Shown: positions 25,253 to 38,800, counted from the first letter of the stretch. The stretch is 64,000 nt of DNA from Saxidomus purpurata (GCA_022818135.1 JAFMSR010000008.1:26481073-26545072); one strand, 5' to 3'. Notes: generated from the sequence alone by a model not told the origin. Numbers and translations are program-made.

Positions 25253-28200
25253 TCAATGGATAGCAGGAATAACAGTCATCAGTGATTGGTATAAATCAGT
25301 TGTTTCACCAAACACAAAACTACTGACATGTGCAAATTTACCAATATGAAGTGCAATTAAACTTTCAAACAGAAGCATTAAATCATTCAGAGCTTGAAGA
25401 AGACAAAGCAGCCTAAAGTAATACATAATAATTAAACACAGCAATAACATAATCATAAAAGTATCAAACAATTCCATAAATATTATCAACCAAATATGCC
25501 TTTTCACATCATCTGTTATTTGTATTATTAGTGTTGTCTGTGAACCAAGAACTTGGTGGCGTTGTTGACCTTAAATAAAAAAAGGAATTAATCTAAATAT
25601 AGATAGAAATATCATGAAATGTAGGTTTTAGAACTAATATAAATGTACTTGTAAGCTTAAAAATTTAAATATAACTGAAAAATATTTGTAGTGTATAATT
25701 TTGTGATAGACATTTCCTATAATAATGCAATGTTGCAAAAGTTTGTTTTATTGTTTATGGAAGCTTTTCCCGTATTTTTATTAGTTCACCATTTCAAGAT
25801 CAATAGTTCTCTGATAAGATCCAAACAATCTTACAAAATTTATGGAAAAGGTGCCAATGAATAACATCTGTTTGATTGTCAGAGACAATTGTGAATAACT
25901 CAGTGTGTAAATGGCTGTCTATTACTAATACCCTTAGGCTTGTTACGAACAAGTAATGTTACATGGTTGTGCAATCTGTACACAAAAGTTGTTTTAATCA
26001 AGACTTCTCTGTTTGAGCACAAAGGCAACATTATTTTTCAACGAACAAAGTGAAGTTCTCTATGCAGTTAAAAACCAAGCATTTGAATAAAAAGCTCATA
26101 ATCAGATGAATTAATACCTCTTTTTGATTTCCCAGATGCTGTCTTTTTCTTGGAATTTGTAGAATCACGCTCTCCATTCGTTTGTTGTTTTCTTTTCTTT
26201 ATTCTGACCTAATGATAATAAAAAACAACAAAAATTCTCAATAACGTAAAGTGTCACGTGTTGACATAATCAAACATTAGGTAAGAATTGTTGTGGTAAA
26301 AAAATATTGTTTATGTAATGGTACACCACCTGTAACAATTAAAAAGTTCACAGTGGGATGAAACATGATTCATAATTGAACATAATTCAAGCTCTGACCC
26401 CAATTTCACATACAAAAAAATATGCCATTGCTTAGGTTAGCAAGTCATTTTGAAGTCTAAGTGTCACTACAAATAAAAAAACTAAACAATTACATGTATA
26501 TGAAATATCAACAAATAAATACATTGGAAGGAAATTGTATGTTATCAAATTCAAGTTAAATGTAGCAACAAACTTGTTTCAGTACAACTCCAGAAATTTT
26601 AAAGTTACTCAAGTATGAATGAGGATATGAAGAGTAATACCTGAGGGACCTGTATCTCCTTTTGAATAAGTTCCCTAATTTCAGGGGGCACTGTGTCCAT
26701 AATGGGTCTTGTATATGTTTGTTGCCTAGGCAGTTCCTTCAATATCCAAGTAGGTTTGTCAATATGCCTTTCAATCAAGTTATTGTAAAAAGATTTCCAT
26801 TTATTAATTGACTCACTTTTTCTAAACATTGTTTTTACAAGATCAATTTGTTTCAAAAGTCGTTCTGTGTTGATATTCGAATAATCAGGTTTAACTATAT
26901 TTGGTTCCCCGTTCGGAATAGATTTTAGTACATTTCCATCTAATTCACACCATGAATCACTGTGCTGTCCTTTAAAGTACATTTGAGCTGCCCCCATTTT
27001 ATTGATAAACTTGAAATGAAGAGGTTCAGAGTGTTTTTCAATATCATTAATTTCTGGGGACAGCCAAGACTTAACATCAAAAACAAATGACACATCTCTT
27101 GGATTTGGCAATAATCTCATGAGGTCTGGCATTGTCTCCACATCTGTTGTTCGTAATGTCTCTGCTACACGACTAAATGCAGCATCAACATCCTCATGTG
27201 TATGACCAACATACAAAAAGGATAAGTGTACCTGAAAACAAAAAGAATATGGGGTAAACAAACTGCATGAACAAAAGCTGTCCATAAGACAGCACACTTA
27301 AAATTTGGGGTGCTTTCCTATAAAATAAATTTCCATCAGTATAATAGCAAAACAAAATTCTGCTGACTCTAATGTATAAACTAGAAAAGTTGAATAATAG
27401 AAAGTCAAAATCTATAACCATATATTTAATATTTGGTTTATTGTTTGAAACAAAATGTACCCTTGAACACTATTGCTAAGTTTGATTTAACTACCATAAG
27501 TGGTTTCTGAAGTACGTAACGTGCATGAAAGTACCTTGCATGCAAAACTTAACCAAATTTAACTCAAACAAGTACCAACTTGACAGTGTGACACTCATAA
27601 AAACATTTATGAAGTTTCTAGTCAATAGCATTTGATGTTACTGAGATATGTGCATAATAGTACTTTAACCAAATTTTCAAAGTTAAACAAGGGCCATAAT
27701 TTGTGCTAAATTATTACAAGAATTATCTGACACACGTAAAGACACCAATGAAGTTTTAACTAATATCATATTATGTGGTTACTGAGATATGTGCACGATA
27801 GTACTATGGTAGTAGTTTGCATGCAAAACTTTAACTAAAGCTGCAACGCCGGCACGGACGTACAATAATCGATCTAAAACCAAGTATCTCCTTCTGAATG
27901 CGTTTCCTAATTTTAGGTGAAACTTTAGTTTACACACATTGTCCATTATAAAGTACTAGTGAGGTAGGGACTACTTTTGGTGACAATGTAATTTACTGAT
28001 AATGGCGTTGGCCACATTTGAACTTGACTTTAGATTTTATCATTCGGACAATGTTTAATGAAGATACCCTGTAAAATGCTACCCTTGTTATTTTTTTCTT
28101 TAAATTTGAGCTAGTGTCCTAGTTTTAGAAAATAGATAATCTATATTTGACTTCATTCCAGATTTTATTTAGACTGATAACATCAGTTGACCTTGAATAG

Positions 28201-29712
28201 TAAAAAAAAACACTTTTTATCTTTTACACTGTATTCTCCATTGTCATTGTTTTTGTAAATACTTGTTCTGCAGACTTTTCATTAATTTCCTTCTCGGTTC
28301 AAAGGTGTAATATGTAAATATTACCTCATGAAATATATGCTCTGCTACAAGAAGTTCACAAAATGCCAAGACGTATTTATTCTTATTTTCTCTGTAACAG
28401 TTGTCAGCTTGTATGTAGCACACTGGTGGAAGATGGTTGCCCTAACAAAAGAAGAAAACAATGAATTCATAAACTAGCTGATTTTTTTTCAGATAAAATT
28501 TATGTTTACCAAATTATGACCATTATGACAGAGAAGCATTCAGTCAGGGTGTTGGAAAGTTGCACTAGGAACTAGGAATGTAAGCAAACAAGCATCAACA
28601 CATTACCAGACTGAGTGTGATAATGAATTCTTAAAAACAGTTTAATTCTTTGTGCACTGTGTATCTTAGTTAATCTGTTAACAATAAATTTGGAATGAAA
28701 TTGGTATTCTTATGATCAGCTATGTGAAATAGATAAAATTTAAAATCAGATTCATTGAAAAGTCAGAAAATATAAATCAAGTTTCAATTCATGTATACTT
28801 GTAAGCATGCATGCATACGAAAGTCAAATATTCTGCAGATTTTTTTCTACAGCAATTAGTGTAACCACAGAAATATTGTCATTCATGTTTGAAAAAATAC
28901 CACTTATAGGGTATTGTTTGAAAATAATGGAGGTAGAATAAAACACTTCATGACAAAGGGTCATATCTCAACTTTAACTCTGGACTAAAGCATGATGGAC
29001 TGTATGCTCTCCCTTCAAACATTTGCCTATTAACTGCTTCTATGTACGTGTAATGAAAAACAACAACATTTTGAAATGAAACCATCAACAAAATAAGTTG
29101 ACAATATTTCACTACTCACATGCATTTCTGCTGTTCTCTTCATTGCCAATAGAAGAATGTTAATAGTCAGGTTTGGGTCATGGGGATACTCATTAATATC
29201 TACAAATGTACTGAAGCCACCATGTCCATGATTGATTACACCTGTGATATGAGTCTTTAGTAAATCTGCAGCATTGATATTCTGAAATAAAAGCAAACAA
29301 ATTATTGTAACTGGAAAACAAAATATCAAAAAGGATAAGAGAGCAAAACTGGTCACTAGTTCCTTATCTGAGTTGAAGATATATATGTATGCAGTACATT
29401 TTTACAAAAGATAAATACATGGATAATACAAAACAATTTATATGTGGCATTAAAGCTTCCATTCATTAACGTAAGACATCCACCAAAAATAATAAAATAA
29501 TATGTTTAATTAAGTGTATACCATTTGTATACCATTTGTAGAAACACTATTTTTCACTGTCACAGACCAAGTTCGGCAATATTCACTTGATTATAAACAA
29601 AACGTCACGTTAATATTTTTGTTTTAATTTGGTAACTGTTACAGTGATTACACAAGGAAGTAAACACTCACCTTTGGTCTTCGTCCAGTGAAGTGTGGAA
29701 GATTGGATTTAG
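25253..29712 (-). CDS. Spliced gene for a DUF7869-like (RNase H-fold, possibly transposase) protein, 5' part missing
   Basis: Minus-strand exons with GT-AG sites and compatible phases: 29712-29672, 29280-29119 (approximate acceptor), 28441-28325, 27231-26641, 26208-26118, and a tentative last exon 25569-25253. They read in order: a PHFTGRRPK segment; TGVINHGHGGFSTFVDINEY then PHDPNLTINI; YIQADNCYRENKNKYVLAF; FLYVGHTHEDVDAAFSRVAE; a basic stretch with RIKKRK and SKKK. The acidic D...DN...GHTHEDVD pattern is that of DUF7869-type proteins of invertebrates, which I take to be RNase H-like and often transposon-linked; this is recall, not a search. The last exon reads into a very hydrophobic segment (about residues 20-55 of the exon) and may instead be intron. 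Upstream exons are absent, probably disrupted by the LINE sequence at 29722 onward. It is the best candidate for the transposase of the surrounding element. Confidence 0.65.
27460..27860. repeat. Degenerate minisatellite in an intron
   Basis: Phrases such as GAGATATGTGCA, AGTAC.TTGCATGCAAAACTT and GAAGTTT.TA recur two to three times at about 120-170-bp spacing. It resembles a worn fragment of the tandem cores seen in the Helentron-like repeats. It lies in the intron between the exons at 28441-28325 and 27231-26641. Confidence 0.4.
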
Positions 29713-29721
29713 CTGAAAAAG

Positions 29722-30066
29722 ATGATAAATAATTCAACATTCCTAACAATAGTCACACAAAAACAAGCTGCTTTCTCTAGGGATGTAACTGACGGAACTC
29801 CATATCATGACAGAATCTGCGATCTGTGCAGCAGAAACCGCATCGGTACTGAATCGCACTACTTGCTAGAATGTGACTTTTTCACAGTACAAAGAGATAT
29901 TTTTTTACATACACCAGCACTGACTAGCAAACGAAATCTAACGCTGAAAGATTGTCTAACGTCAGATAATACACAAATGCTTAAACCGCTATGTAATTTA
30001 CTCTTAAAAATTATCATGAAAAAAATTCAATTAACGCAATCCCAATACCATCAAATTTTCAGTTAG
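29722..30066 (+). pseudogene. LINE fragment: C-terminal zinc-knuckle end of a reverse transcriptase ORF
   Basis: The frame contains RICDLCSRNRIGTESHYLLE followed by CDFFTVQRD, the CxxC...H...C motif that ends CR1/Jockey-like LINE ORF2 proteins, and reads to a stop at 30066. It is a separate copy from the LINE immediately downstream, which has its own version of the same motif. It starts ten bases beyond the first readable exon of the minus-strand gene. Confidence 0.65.
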
Positions 30067-31511
30067 AATATACTTTCATTGCACCAGACCCAATGCATCT
30101 TTTCATAAAAGACAAACTAAAGAAGGGTTGCAAAAATTACTTGATAAACTATACACTTATTGTCAACAATGGGGAGTTTCAGTTAATCCTGATAAAACAG
30201 TCATTATGATATGTAGAAAGGGAAATAAACAAGAAGATGCTGAATTTAAATATAATAATGAGATACTTAAAATTGTTGATACGTTCACTTATTTGGGTGT
30301 CACAATTGCTGCAAACGGTAGTTTCTATCAAACACAAAAAACTTTGTCTAAACAGGCCTTAAAGGCGCTGTATGCATTAAATTCATTATTTGATGCACTG
30401 CCTCTAGAAATATCGGAAAAGGTGAAACTTTTTGACAGTATGATAATGCCTATACTAACTTACGGCTCCGAAATTTGGGGATTTCATAACTCACCTGATA
30501 TTGAGCTAGTACATAAAAAGTTTCTAAAACAAGTGTTATGTGTTCGCCAACAGACCTCAAATGCTACAGTTTATGGCGAACTTGGTAGAGTACCTTTATC
30601 TGTGTTGCGTAAAGTATGTATTATTAAGTTCTGGTATAAAATTATGAAGCAACCAAATTCATTGTTATACAAAGTATTAATGATGAAAGATGCACGTAGT
30701 GAGTATACTAATAAATGGGCTATTAATGTTAAGCGTCTTTTAGAAGAGTTAGGATTTGCTTTTTTATGGAATAATCAAGATGTAAATTTAATGCAATTGA
30801 ATAGTGTTATTCAACGTATATATGACCAGTATTTCCAGAAATGGTTTTCGGAAATAAATAATTCGTCTAGGTTGGATACTTACTGTACAATAAAGAATTG
30901 TTTTGAAACAGAAAAATACTTAAACTGTGTCAAGAATGTAAATTATAGAATAGCTTTAACACGTTTTAGATGTTCAGCTCATAGACTAATGATTGAAGAA
31001 GGTAGAGCTAGAAAAATTGATAGAAATGATAGAATTTGCACAAAGTGTAATATGAATGTAATAGAAACAGAGTATCATTTTCTTTTGGTTTGTCCGTGTT
31101 ATAGAGATCTAAGGCAATTGTGTTTACCAAAATACTATTGTTCTTGGCCAAATGTTCAAAAATTTAAACGTATAATGAAATGTAAAAAACAAAATGTTAT
31201 TAATAAGTTGTCAAAATTTATATATTTAGCAAGTAAGCGGAGTATACTGCAATAATAATAGAATTGCTATATGGCATAAAGTTATTAATTGTATACAATC
31301 TTCATTTACAATTCTTTTTTGAGTATGCCGATATCATATATATCACTCTTGCCATACTATACCATTGTTTACATACTTTTCTCATGACAATATACTATGG
31401 TACTTGCATTATGTATGTATAAGGGATACTGTAACCACACCATTATGTTTAGTGGCGATGGACATGTAAAATGTTTATGCCATGATTGAATAAATCTTGA
31501 AATCTTGAATC
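30067..31511 (+). mobile_element. 5'-truncated non-LTR retrotransposon (CR1/Jockey-like)
   Basis: The long open frame up to 31255 (read from about 30128) covers the end of the palm, the thumb and the C-terminal region of a LINE reverse transcriptase: WGVSVNPDKTVIM, then TFTYLGVTIAANGSF, PILTYGSEIWG, and a terminal RICTKCNMNVIETEYHF zinc motif. The catalytic YADD box is missing through 5' truncation. About 250 bp of 3' UTR follow and end in AATCTTGAAATCTTGAAT, a short tail repeat typical of CR1-type 3' ends. The frame is uninterrupted, so the insertion looks fairly young. The clade is uncertain. Confidence 0.8.
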
Positions 31512-32240
31512 TCATAATGCCGTGCATTTTGTACATGACTGAAATGATGTTCTACTGTATACTGATTATGTATGAAAATATGTCCATTTGAGAAACTGTG
31601 GTCTTGAACTGCACTCGTAATGAATTTTATTGATATTGTTGGCACATATAATGGACAAGACTGCTCGCCTGTTTTTGATACAAACTGCAATATATAATTA
31701 TTACTCACGAAACCATGTCAAGCTTTTTCTGTTACTATTATTGCTATTTAAATTGTACACTTACGAACTGAATGTATCCAGTGGCATAATCCCATTATGA
31801 TAAGTAATTTTTCTCACGCACTTTTAGTGTTATATATGTGTGTACGTTTTTTTTTGTTTTTTTTTTACTACGCTTCCATTCATAAAATTCAGGGTTAAAT
31901 GAGTTTTAACACAATGAATTGTGGGTAATTCTTTTGTAGTCTACTCAGGCTATATTAGAAGGGACTATGTGTGTAATGCGGTCGTATATAAACACTAGGC
32001 GTAGCTTGAGACAATTTCTACGGAATAAATAAGTCTCACCCCCTGCAAAGAATAATCGAAACTATCTTAGGATAAATAAATAATATTATGTAATGCTAAT
32101 GAGATTTAATGAAACCCTTGTACCGGATTTATATTTATGTACATGTAAAATGTTATTTTGCTTTATACCCATGCTGTGTTCTGTAAAACACCTGGGAGAA
32201 ATAAAAGAAATGTTCTGTTCTGTTCTGTTCAGTAACATGT
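31512..32240 (+). mobile_element. Probable LINE 3'-UTR fragment with (CTGTT)n tail
   Basis: Non-coding sequence that ends in AATAAAAGAAATGTTCTG and repeated CTGTT units at about 32211-32230, the pentamer tail style of LINE 3' ends. No ORF is left, so the assignment rests on the tail only. Confidence 0.4.
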
Positions 32241-34165
32241 AATAACTAAAAATTCTGTAATAATATTATTCTTTAAGAAAAGAACATCTTTACATTCAAA
32301 CTTTTTTTTTCTTTGCTTGAATTTCAAGTAAATTTTCATACCAAGAGTAAAACATGTTCTTTTATGATTAACCTTCGAAGATAAGGATGAATTAATTATA
32401 AATAACAGGACACAACAATTAAAGCACTTCATTTTTTTTATGTAAGAATGGATAATTTTTACATCAGGCCTTAATGGACGTAAGACACTAGAGCAAATTT
32501 TTGTGATGGCATTTTAAACAGTTCCAAAAGTCATTGAAATTCGATGGGAGACACTAAAAATCCCCTAAGTCCTAAAATGGCATAGTAGTCATAATCCCCT
32601 TAATGGATTTTACATTATAATTTCAATAATTTTTATTTTTTTCAATCATTTGCTATAGTACAGTTAAACTAGAGACAAATGAAACATTCAGTAATTTTTT
32701 TTTATTCAATATATACTTTTCCACTTGTAAAATTCATAGAGGGGACTACTATGCCAATTTTGGACTGAGAGGATTATGACCAAGGGGATTTTGAAGTACA
32801 CTCAAATTCCCTCTAACTTTTTCAAAAATTTAGAGTATAAATTAAAAGACAATTATTTGTTAAATTATCCGTCTCCTTTCAAAAGACATTTACCTAAATA
32901 AAACTGTGTAATATATCATACTGGTCCTTTTTATGAAAGTTACAATGAAAATAAATTTTAAAATCTTTGAAATTGCAGATATGAACATTTTTTCAGTTCA
33001 ACATCCTCTAAATGACGGTATAATACTGTAAAATTTATTTACTTTCAATATACCCTAACATTAACTCCATTAATTAAACTTCTGTATTATGTCATGTGCT
33101 AGTTACTGTATTACTCAAAGAGAAAATGAAATTGTAAAAAAAAGTGCTATTTTCAAGACTTGCCAATTTGCAAAAGATTGTTTTTTGATATTGACCTTGT
33201 AGGATCATCTCATTATAATTTACTTGCAAATCGCTCGGTCGTAAAATTGCATCATAATCTGTCCTTAAAACAACACAATCAATATTGGGGGTACCACTTT
33301 AATTGTACTGCTTGTCACCAGCTGTCCACAGAACCCCCTTAGGGCATATCACAAAATCAGAGATTAAAAAATGACAATACGCAAAGACCAATAAAACCCC
33401 AGAAAAAGTTCTATGTTCTTGTGTCATAAATAAGTAAAATCAACCAGCTGTTTTTTTCCCCATTATAACATTGATATGATAGCAAAATTTTTCATGAGAA
33501 ACTTTCAGGTTTAATCTATCATAAAAAACCTTTCAAAATGACAAAACTCAGTGATATTTTAACCAATGAATAAGCTCTGCATAAAAAGTCAAAATAAAAA
33601 TAATGATCTTACAATTTTTTAACATACATGTATGTATTACCAAAAAAGGTTCTCTTCTTAAAATAGAAGAGATTAGTAATCAGTATTATTATCATGACTA
33701 TAGACTTAACTCTGAATATATATATACAACAATAATTTTTACGGAAATAGAGTGAAAAGCCTTTCACCACCATGAATAAAAATTTCGGTAAACAGACATT
33801 ATCACCGTGGTCATAATCCTCTTCTTGCCTTTGCAAAAGCTGACATTTTATTTTATTAGCCCCTTCATTCAATTATCTTTCTAAATGCATCTGCATAATA
33901 TGTATCTCTACATTCTTCAACAGAATTATTATTGATACATCTAACAAAACTAACTCTAAATTTAAACTTTATGATGAAATTAAATCAATTTTTAAACTTT
34001 AAAGAGTGTAAGGAATAACGTTTGCATTTACAAATTAATGAATGGCTAATATCTGTCTTAGGTCTCAATTATTCAAACGCAGGCCAATTTTACATACGGA
34101 CACTTATATATCTACCTCAGAGACTGGAAAGCAGCCCTTGCACAAAATAAAACAATATGCATATG
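32241..34165. other. Non-coding DNA inside the 20-kb element, with a MITE relic
   Basis: About 32541-32755 resembles 34166-34390 (shared TGGGAGACACT, ATGGCATAGTAGTCATAATCC and ACATTCAGTAA), so it holds a worn copy of the MITE at 34208-34386. No exon was firmly identified; a possible short coding relic near 33867-33920 is noted under rejected items. Confidence 0.5.
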
Positions 34166-34207
34166 TTGGGAGACACTCAAAATCCTCTTTGATCCAAAAA
34201 TGGCATA

Positions 34208-34386
34208 GTAGTCATAATCCCCTTAATGGATTTTACATTTAAATTTCAATAATTTTAATCTTATTCAATCATTCGCTATAGTAAAGTTAAACTAGATACA
34301 AATAAAACATTCAGTAAAGTTTTTCATTTAATATAATGCTTTATTAAATTTCCACTTGTAAAATTCATCAAGGGGATTATGACTAC
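34208..34386. mobile_element. TA-flanked MITE
   Basis: The left end GTAGTCATAATCCCCTTAAT and the right end ATCAAGGGGATTATGACTAC are inverted repeats of about 30 bp flanked by TA on both sides. A degenerate relative lies at about 32587-32748 in the same orientation together with flanking sequence, so a larger segment was duplicated. Confidence 0.6.
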
Positions 34387-34390
34387 TATA

Positions 34391-35863
34391 CACTTGCGAA
34401 AACATGTGATTATGTTGTTAATATTACAATCATATGTTGTTGATCAAACAGACACATTATTTCCATCAGCACAGTGCAACAACAACGGTTTAATGTAACT
34501 ATTTGACCAGAAATATCACCATTTATTTTGTCGGTCACTGAAAGCATGTTAACATTAATGGGGGACGTAGAAAGTGACTGACTATGCATGCGCAATATTT
34601 TTTATGAAGCCCAGCAAATGAAATTCATATTTTCAACTTTTTATCATGATATTTCATTAAAGGTGCAATACATAGGAAAGTGAAAATTCAAGTATACTTT
34701 AAAAAGCACAGAAATAAGTTATTTTTATTAAAATTTGAAAGTTGGTATGAAGAAATTCTAAACAAATCACAGTATCAATGCATTATGAAGAAAGTTAAAA
34801 AGACCTGGGTGGTCATTTTGTTGATTCACTGAGATTTCAACATAATACACATACTTTTCTTCGTGTTCCAAACACTTTCTGTAAATTTTAACCTGCTTAT
34901 CTTCATTATTTAGTGTCTTGCATTTATACGGTAATGTACATGCCATTAAAATAAAATAATTTTCGCTTAGTAGTGGACCTTTAATGTGTTGAATGCTTGA
35001 ACATAGTTTACACAATTAAAAGCTTACATCACAATAAACCAAATCTTATTAAACTAGCTGTCGAGAAACATAGTACAGTTGGCCAATAAAATAAAGCAAT
35101 TTAGTGACCCCGAAACCATGTCTCGAAAATATAATTAATCTTTTCTTAGAAGTAATCAATTTAGTTTTTCTTTTGAAAGAAGAACCTAACTTACAATTGT
35201 TAAATTAATGTTTGCTTGATACAAAAAATACAACAGTTTTGGTAAAATATGTTTAAAAAGTTTCCGGTTGTAGGACTCTACTGCAGTACTCACAGTAGGC
35301 ATCAATGTCATTCAAAGACTTAAATACAAAGATATAAATAAATCTAATTCAATCTGGTCTCTGGTAATTTATCTTAAGGCAAGAGTTATTAAATATATTT
35401 AAAGAACTTACCAATATCGTTGCAATGAGAAACAAACTTCTATGCACTGTCATCTTGCCCTAAATTAGAATCGTGTGTGTAGATCCACCCGGTTCTGCGT
35501 GTTGATGATGGGACACAGGACGCGTCTATTATCAAACACGGCTGAAATAGGGTTGTCGGGTCCTCGGATTTTAAAAAAAGTTCGTGTTGATTACTTAACG
35601 CGTCAAGTGTATAATAATTCATAAAAACTCACTAAATAGTTTTTAACATTATCTTTTATCGCTACATCTGATATATTTTATCTATCCATTTTATGGAAAC
35701 TTGTTTTGAGCTATGTAAGAAAATCCCCCGTTTTCCGTTTTAGAACAGGCCCAAACGTAAACACGCGCGCCTACATGTATATACGCTAAATCGGCGCCGA
35801 ACTGTCATTCGTGTCATTGCTGACTCTCATTAACGGGTAGAACTACATAGAAAACATTTGAAA
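34391..35863. other. Region between the two genes of the 20-kb element
   Basis: No exon was firmly assigned. At 35454 a minus-strand ATG opens a 14-codon frame (MTVHRSLFLIATIL) ending at a good donor (GTAAGT, from 35411); it could be a first exon for the minus-strand gene. A longer minus-strand frame (35622-35440) overlaps it and ends in a stop. The 35640-35860 stretch is the likely promoter area of the plus-strand gene. Confidence 0.35.
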
Positions 35864-38800
35864 ATGGAGTCGTGGTATTTCGACCAAGAAGAAGACAAGC
35901 TGAATGTTGTTGTTGACGGTAGTAAACGAGGAGAGGTGAAGGGTATAGACGCTGCAAAGAAAGTAGGATTTGTTCGGGTGAGTAGATTTTTTTTCGCCCG
36001 TTACGGGCAGAACATTTTGTGTACTTTAATGAAGGTGTAAAAACAAGTATGATTTATTTTTATAAGCAGTAAGCGTATACTATCTACAACTACTGTACTA
36101 TCTAGTAGTTCACATAGATCTAGTATGAGGCGAATTTAGATTGGAATCAAAGTGTAAACTGCTTCTGTTGAACAACTGGAACTGATCCGTTGAAGTTTTT
36201 GGTAGACTCGATAATTCGACTCCAAACGCAGACCCATTTTACATATGGACATTTTATAGATATCTGCGATTTTTGGGAGGCTGGATTATGTAATGATACT
36301 CATCCATTGAGTACAATTATTTGCAGTTTTTGGTTGATGAACATGTATACTATAGAATTAGATATGATGAGAGCATTTGAAAAAAGTGGGTTTTCAATCT
36401 ATACAATCTATTACAAAAGAACATTATTGATTAATTCTATTTAAGTTCAATGATCACATAAATTTACAAGTAGGGTGAGCCCTTATTTTTCAAGAGACAG
36501 TAATACTTAGTGACTTCTATTTTTTTTTATTATTTATCATTTAGCAGTATACTGGTACATAGATCACAATTAACATTTTCATAAATAAGCACTATAAACC
36601 AATATTAACAATAAAACTAATGTAAGTATTTAAATGAAAGACTTGAATTACAATTTACATAGTTAAAAACAAGGTGTTCAATAAAGTACTCTATAACAGG
36701 TTACCTATATTTTAAAGAAGTAACAGCTGGCATAATTTCCAGTCTTTAATACCAGTGTATAAGAAAGTATCATCACACACTGTTTTGCAATGCGGGATAA
36801 AAAAAGTTATGATCTAGTGTCATAATTCTGTATGTTAGACAGACAAACAAAGTTTTGTTTCATATATTCCGGACAGTTACCAACGCTCAGTATATATAAT
36901 TTTGATGTTAAACCAGGTAGAAATGTTCTTCAACAGTTGTTAATTAAAATTTTAGATTATACTAGTTTTACCCTATATTTTACCATTTTATTCCAAACGG
37001 GGATGGTTTATCACAAAATTTGGACATTTTGCTCTCAGGTTGAAAATTGACTTTATCTTTAAACACTTTTGACATTTAATGTGTATACTAAAATATGTTT
37101 TGAGTAAAATGTATGTAAGTTCATCAAGAACTTTTTGCATCATAAACAAATTTTGGATAATAATTTTGAGTCTAATTTTTTATTCCACGGGTGCATAAAC
37201 ATTTTTTTTTGGGTTTCCATAAATTTCATGATTTTGTATTGGATGTATAATTTTCACATCTTTAATGGTGCTCAATGTGCATATAGTGCACATGTACAAT
37301 TATTCAGTATCATGTAGGAAGTCTGTTTCCTTCAAAACAGGTTTTCTTTTATCTTTAATATTTCTCTTTTCAAATCAATGAGCTATTTTAAGTGCAGCTG
37401 GGTTCATGTTTAATTTCTTCATTATATGCAACAAGGCAAATCTTATACTGCTAAAAGGCAACTGTAAGATGTCTTTTTTTAAAGTCACGGGACATCAACG
37501 TTGGCCAATAGAAAGACATTGAATGAAATTTGCTGACTACATGCAAGTAGTTGCATAACTAAATGAAGGATCATATTATTGATATTGTTACATTTTGTTC
37601 TGTTTACTCTAAAGTGGATCTTTTTTGTTTTTATGTATTTAAGGATGAGACATTCAAGGTGAATGATCAAGTGGAGGCATTTTGGCGTTTCGACACTGGG
37701 GAAGAGCAGTGGTTGACTGCAAATGTAGTCACTGTTTATGCTGATGGTATGAATATAATCATATAAACATTTTCCCCAAGTTTCAAACAAAGTTATAACA
37801 AGTTACTATGACTGAAGCAATTTACTAAATTGCAGTGGAAAACACTTACTTAACTATTACTTAAAGCGACTGCACTCCAGATGGACAAGTTACGCTAAAA
37901 AAGAAAATTTTCAATTTCAAGAAAACAATTGTCATTACTGTATCAGGGGCATTGTATTATGATAACGTGACAAGTTTTCTAACAAAAGAAACAATTAAAA
38001 TGTGTTGTTTTGCTTACTTTTATTGTAGAAAATATCACCCCGTGACTAACGGGGTGGGCTCTTTGGTATATCAATATTTTTAACTCGCAACAAATCAGCT
38101 GACTCCGTAGTGTAGTAGGTTAAGCCGCTGTAAATTTTTTGTAAGCGCAAAGATCCGAGTTCAAAACCTGGCTCGGGTAAATATGTTTTTCTATCGTTAT
38201 TTTTAGCTCTTACACAAAGAAAATAATCTTGATGCTGACAAATTGAATATATATTGATTTTACCAAAACATTAAAATTTACTAAAAATTTGGAGTGCAGT
38301 CGCTTTATTTAATACTTATTAATTTTACATTTAGTGTTTGTCCTTTTTTGTCCAATGAAAATGTCTAAAATTATCAAATGTTCCCTGTCTATTTGCTACA
38401 TGTAAACACTTCTGAAATGATATTATATGTAGCACTTTTTATTAATTCTAAAGACCTGGTTGGGCATGGCATTAAAATGTAGTAAATCAAGTATAAATGT
38501 ATGGCAAACACTAAGTCAGTTAGAGTCTTGAATAGAGAAATATATCCTACATAGAAACCCAGTAGCTTAAATGTCACTATTTAACCGCAAAATATCATTT
38601 TGAGAGTAAAGGTTGCATTGTTGGAAACTCTGGAGGGATTTCGAAATTACATGGCATAATGTTGCTTAATAAAGTTAATGTGCCAAATACATAGTTCACC
38701 AAGATGGCCCCAAGATAAACATTGCACCTGTAAGTCAAAACTTTGACCGTGCATCATTTTATTACAATGCCATACTGGCATTACTCTTCAAAGTTGTTTA

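Noticed and set aside
33867..33920. Minus-strand reading EECRDTYYADAFRKIIE, which resembles an upstream part of DUF7869 proteins
   Set aside because: Too short, followed at once by a stop, and without supporting splice sites; kept only as a hint for the missing 5' exons.
38098..38178. Functional tRNA gene
   Set aside because: B box and stems are degenerate and the unit lies inside a TIR element; better read as SINE-derived.
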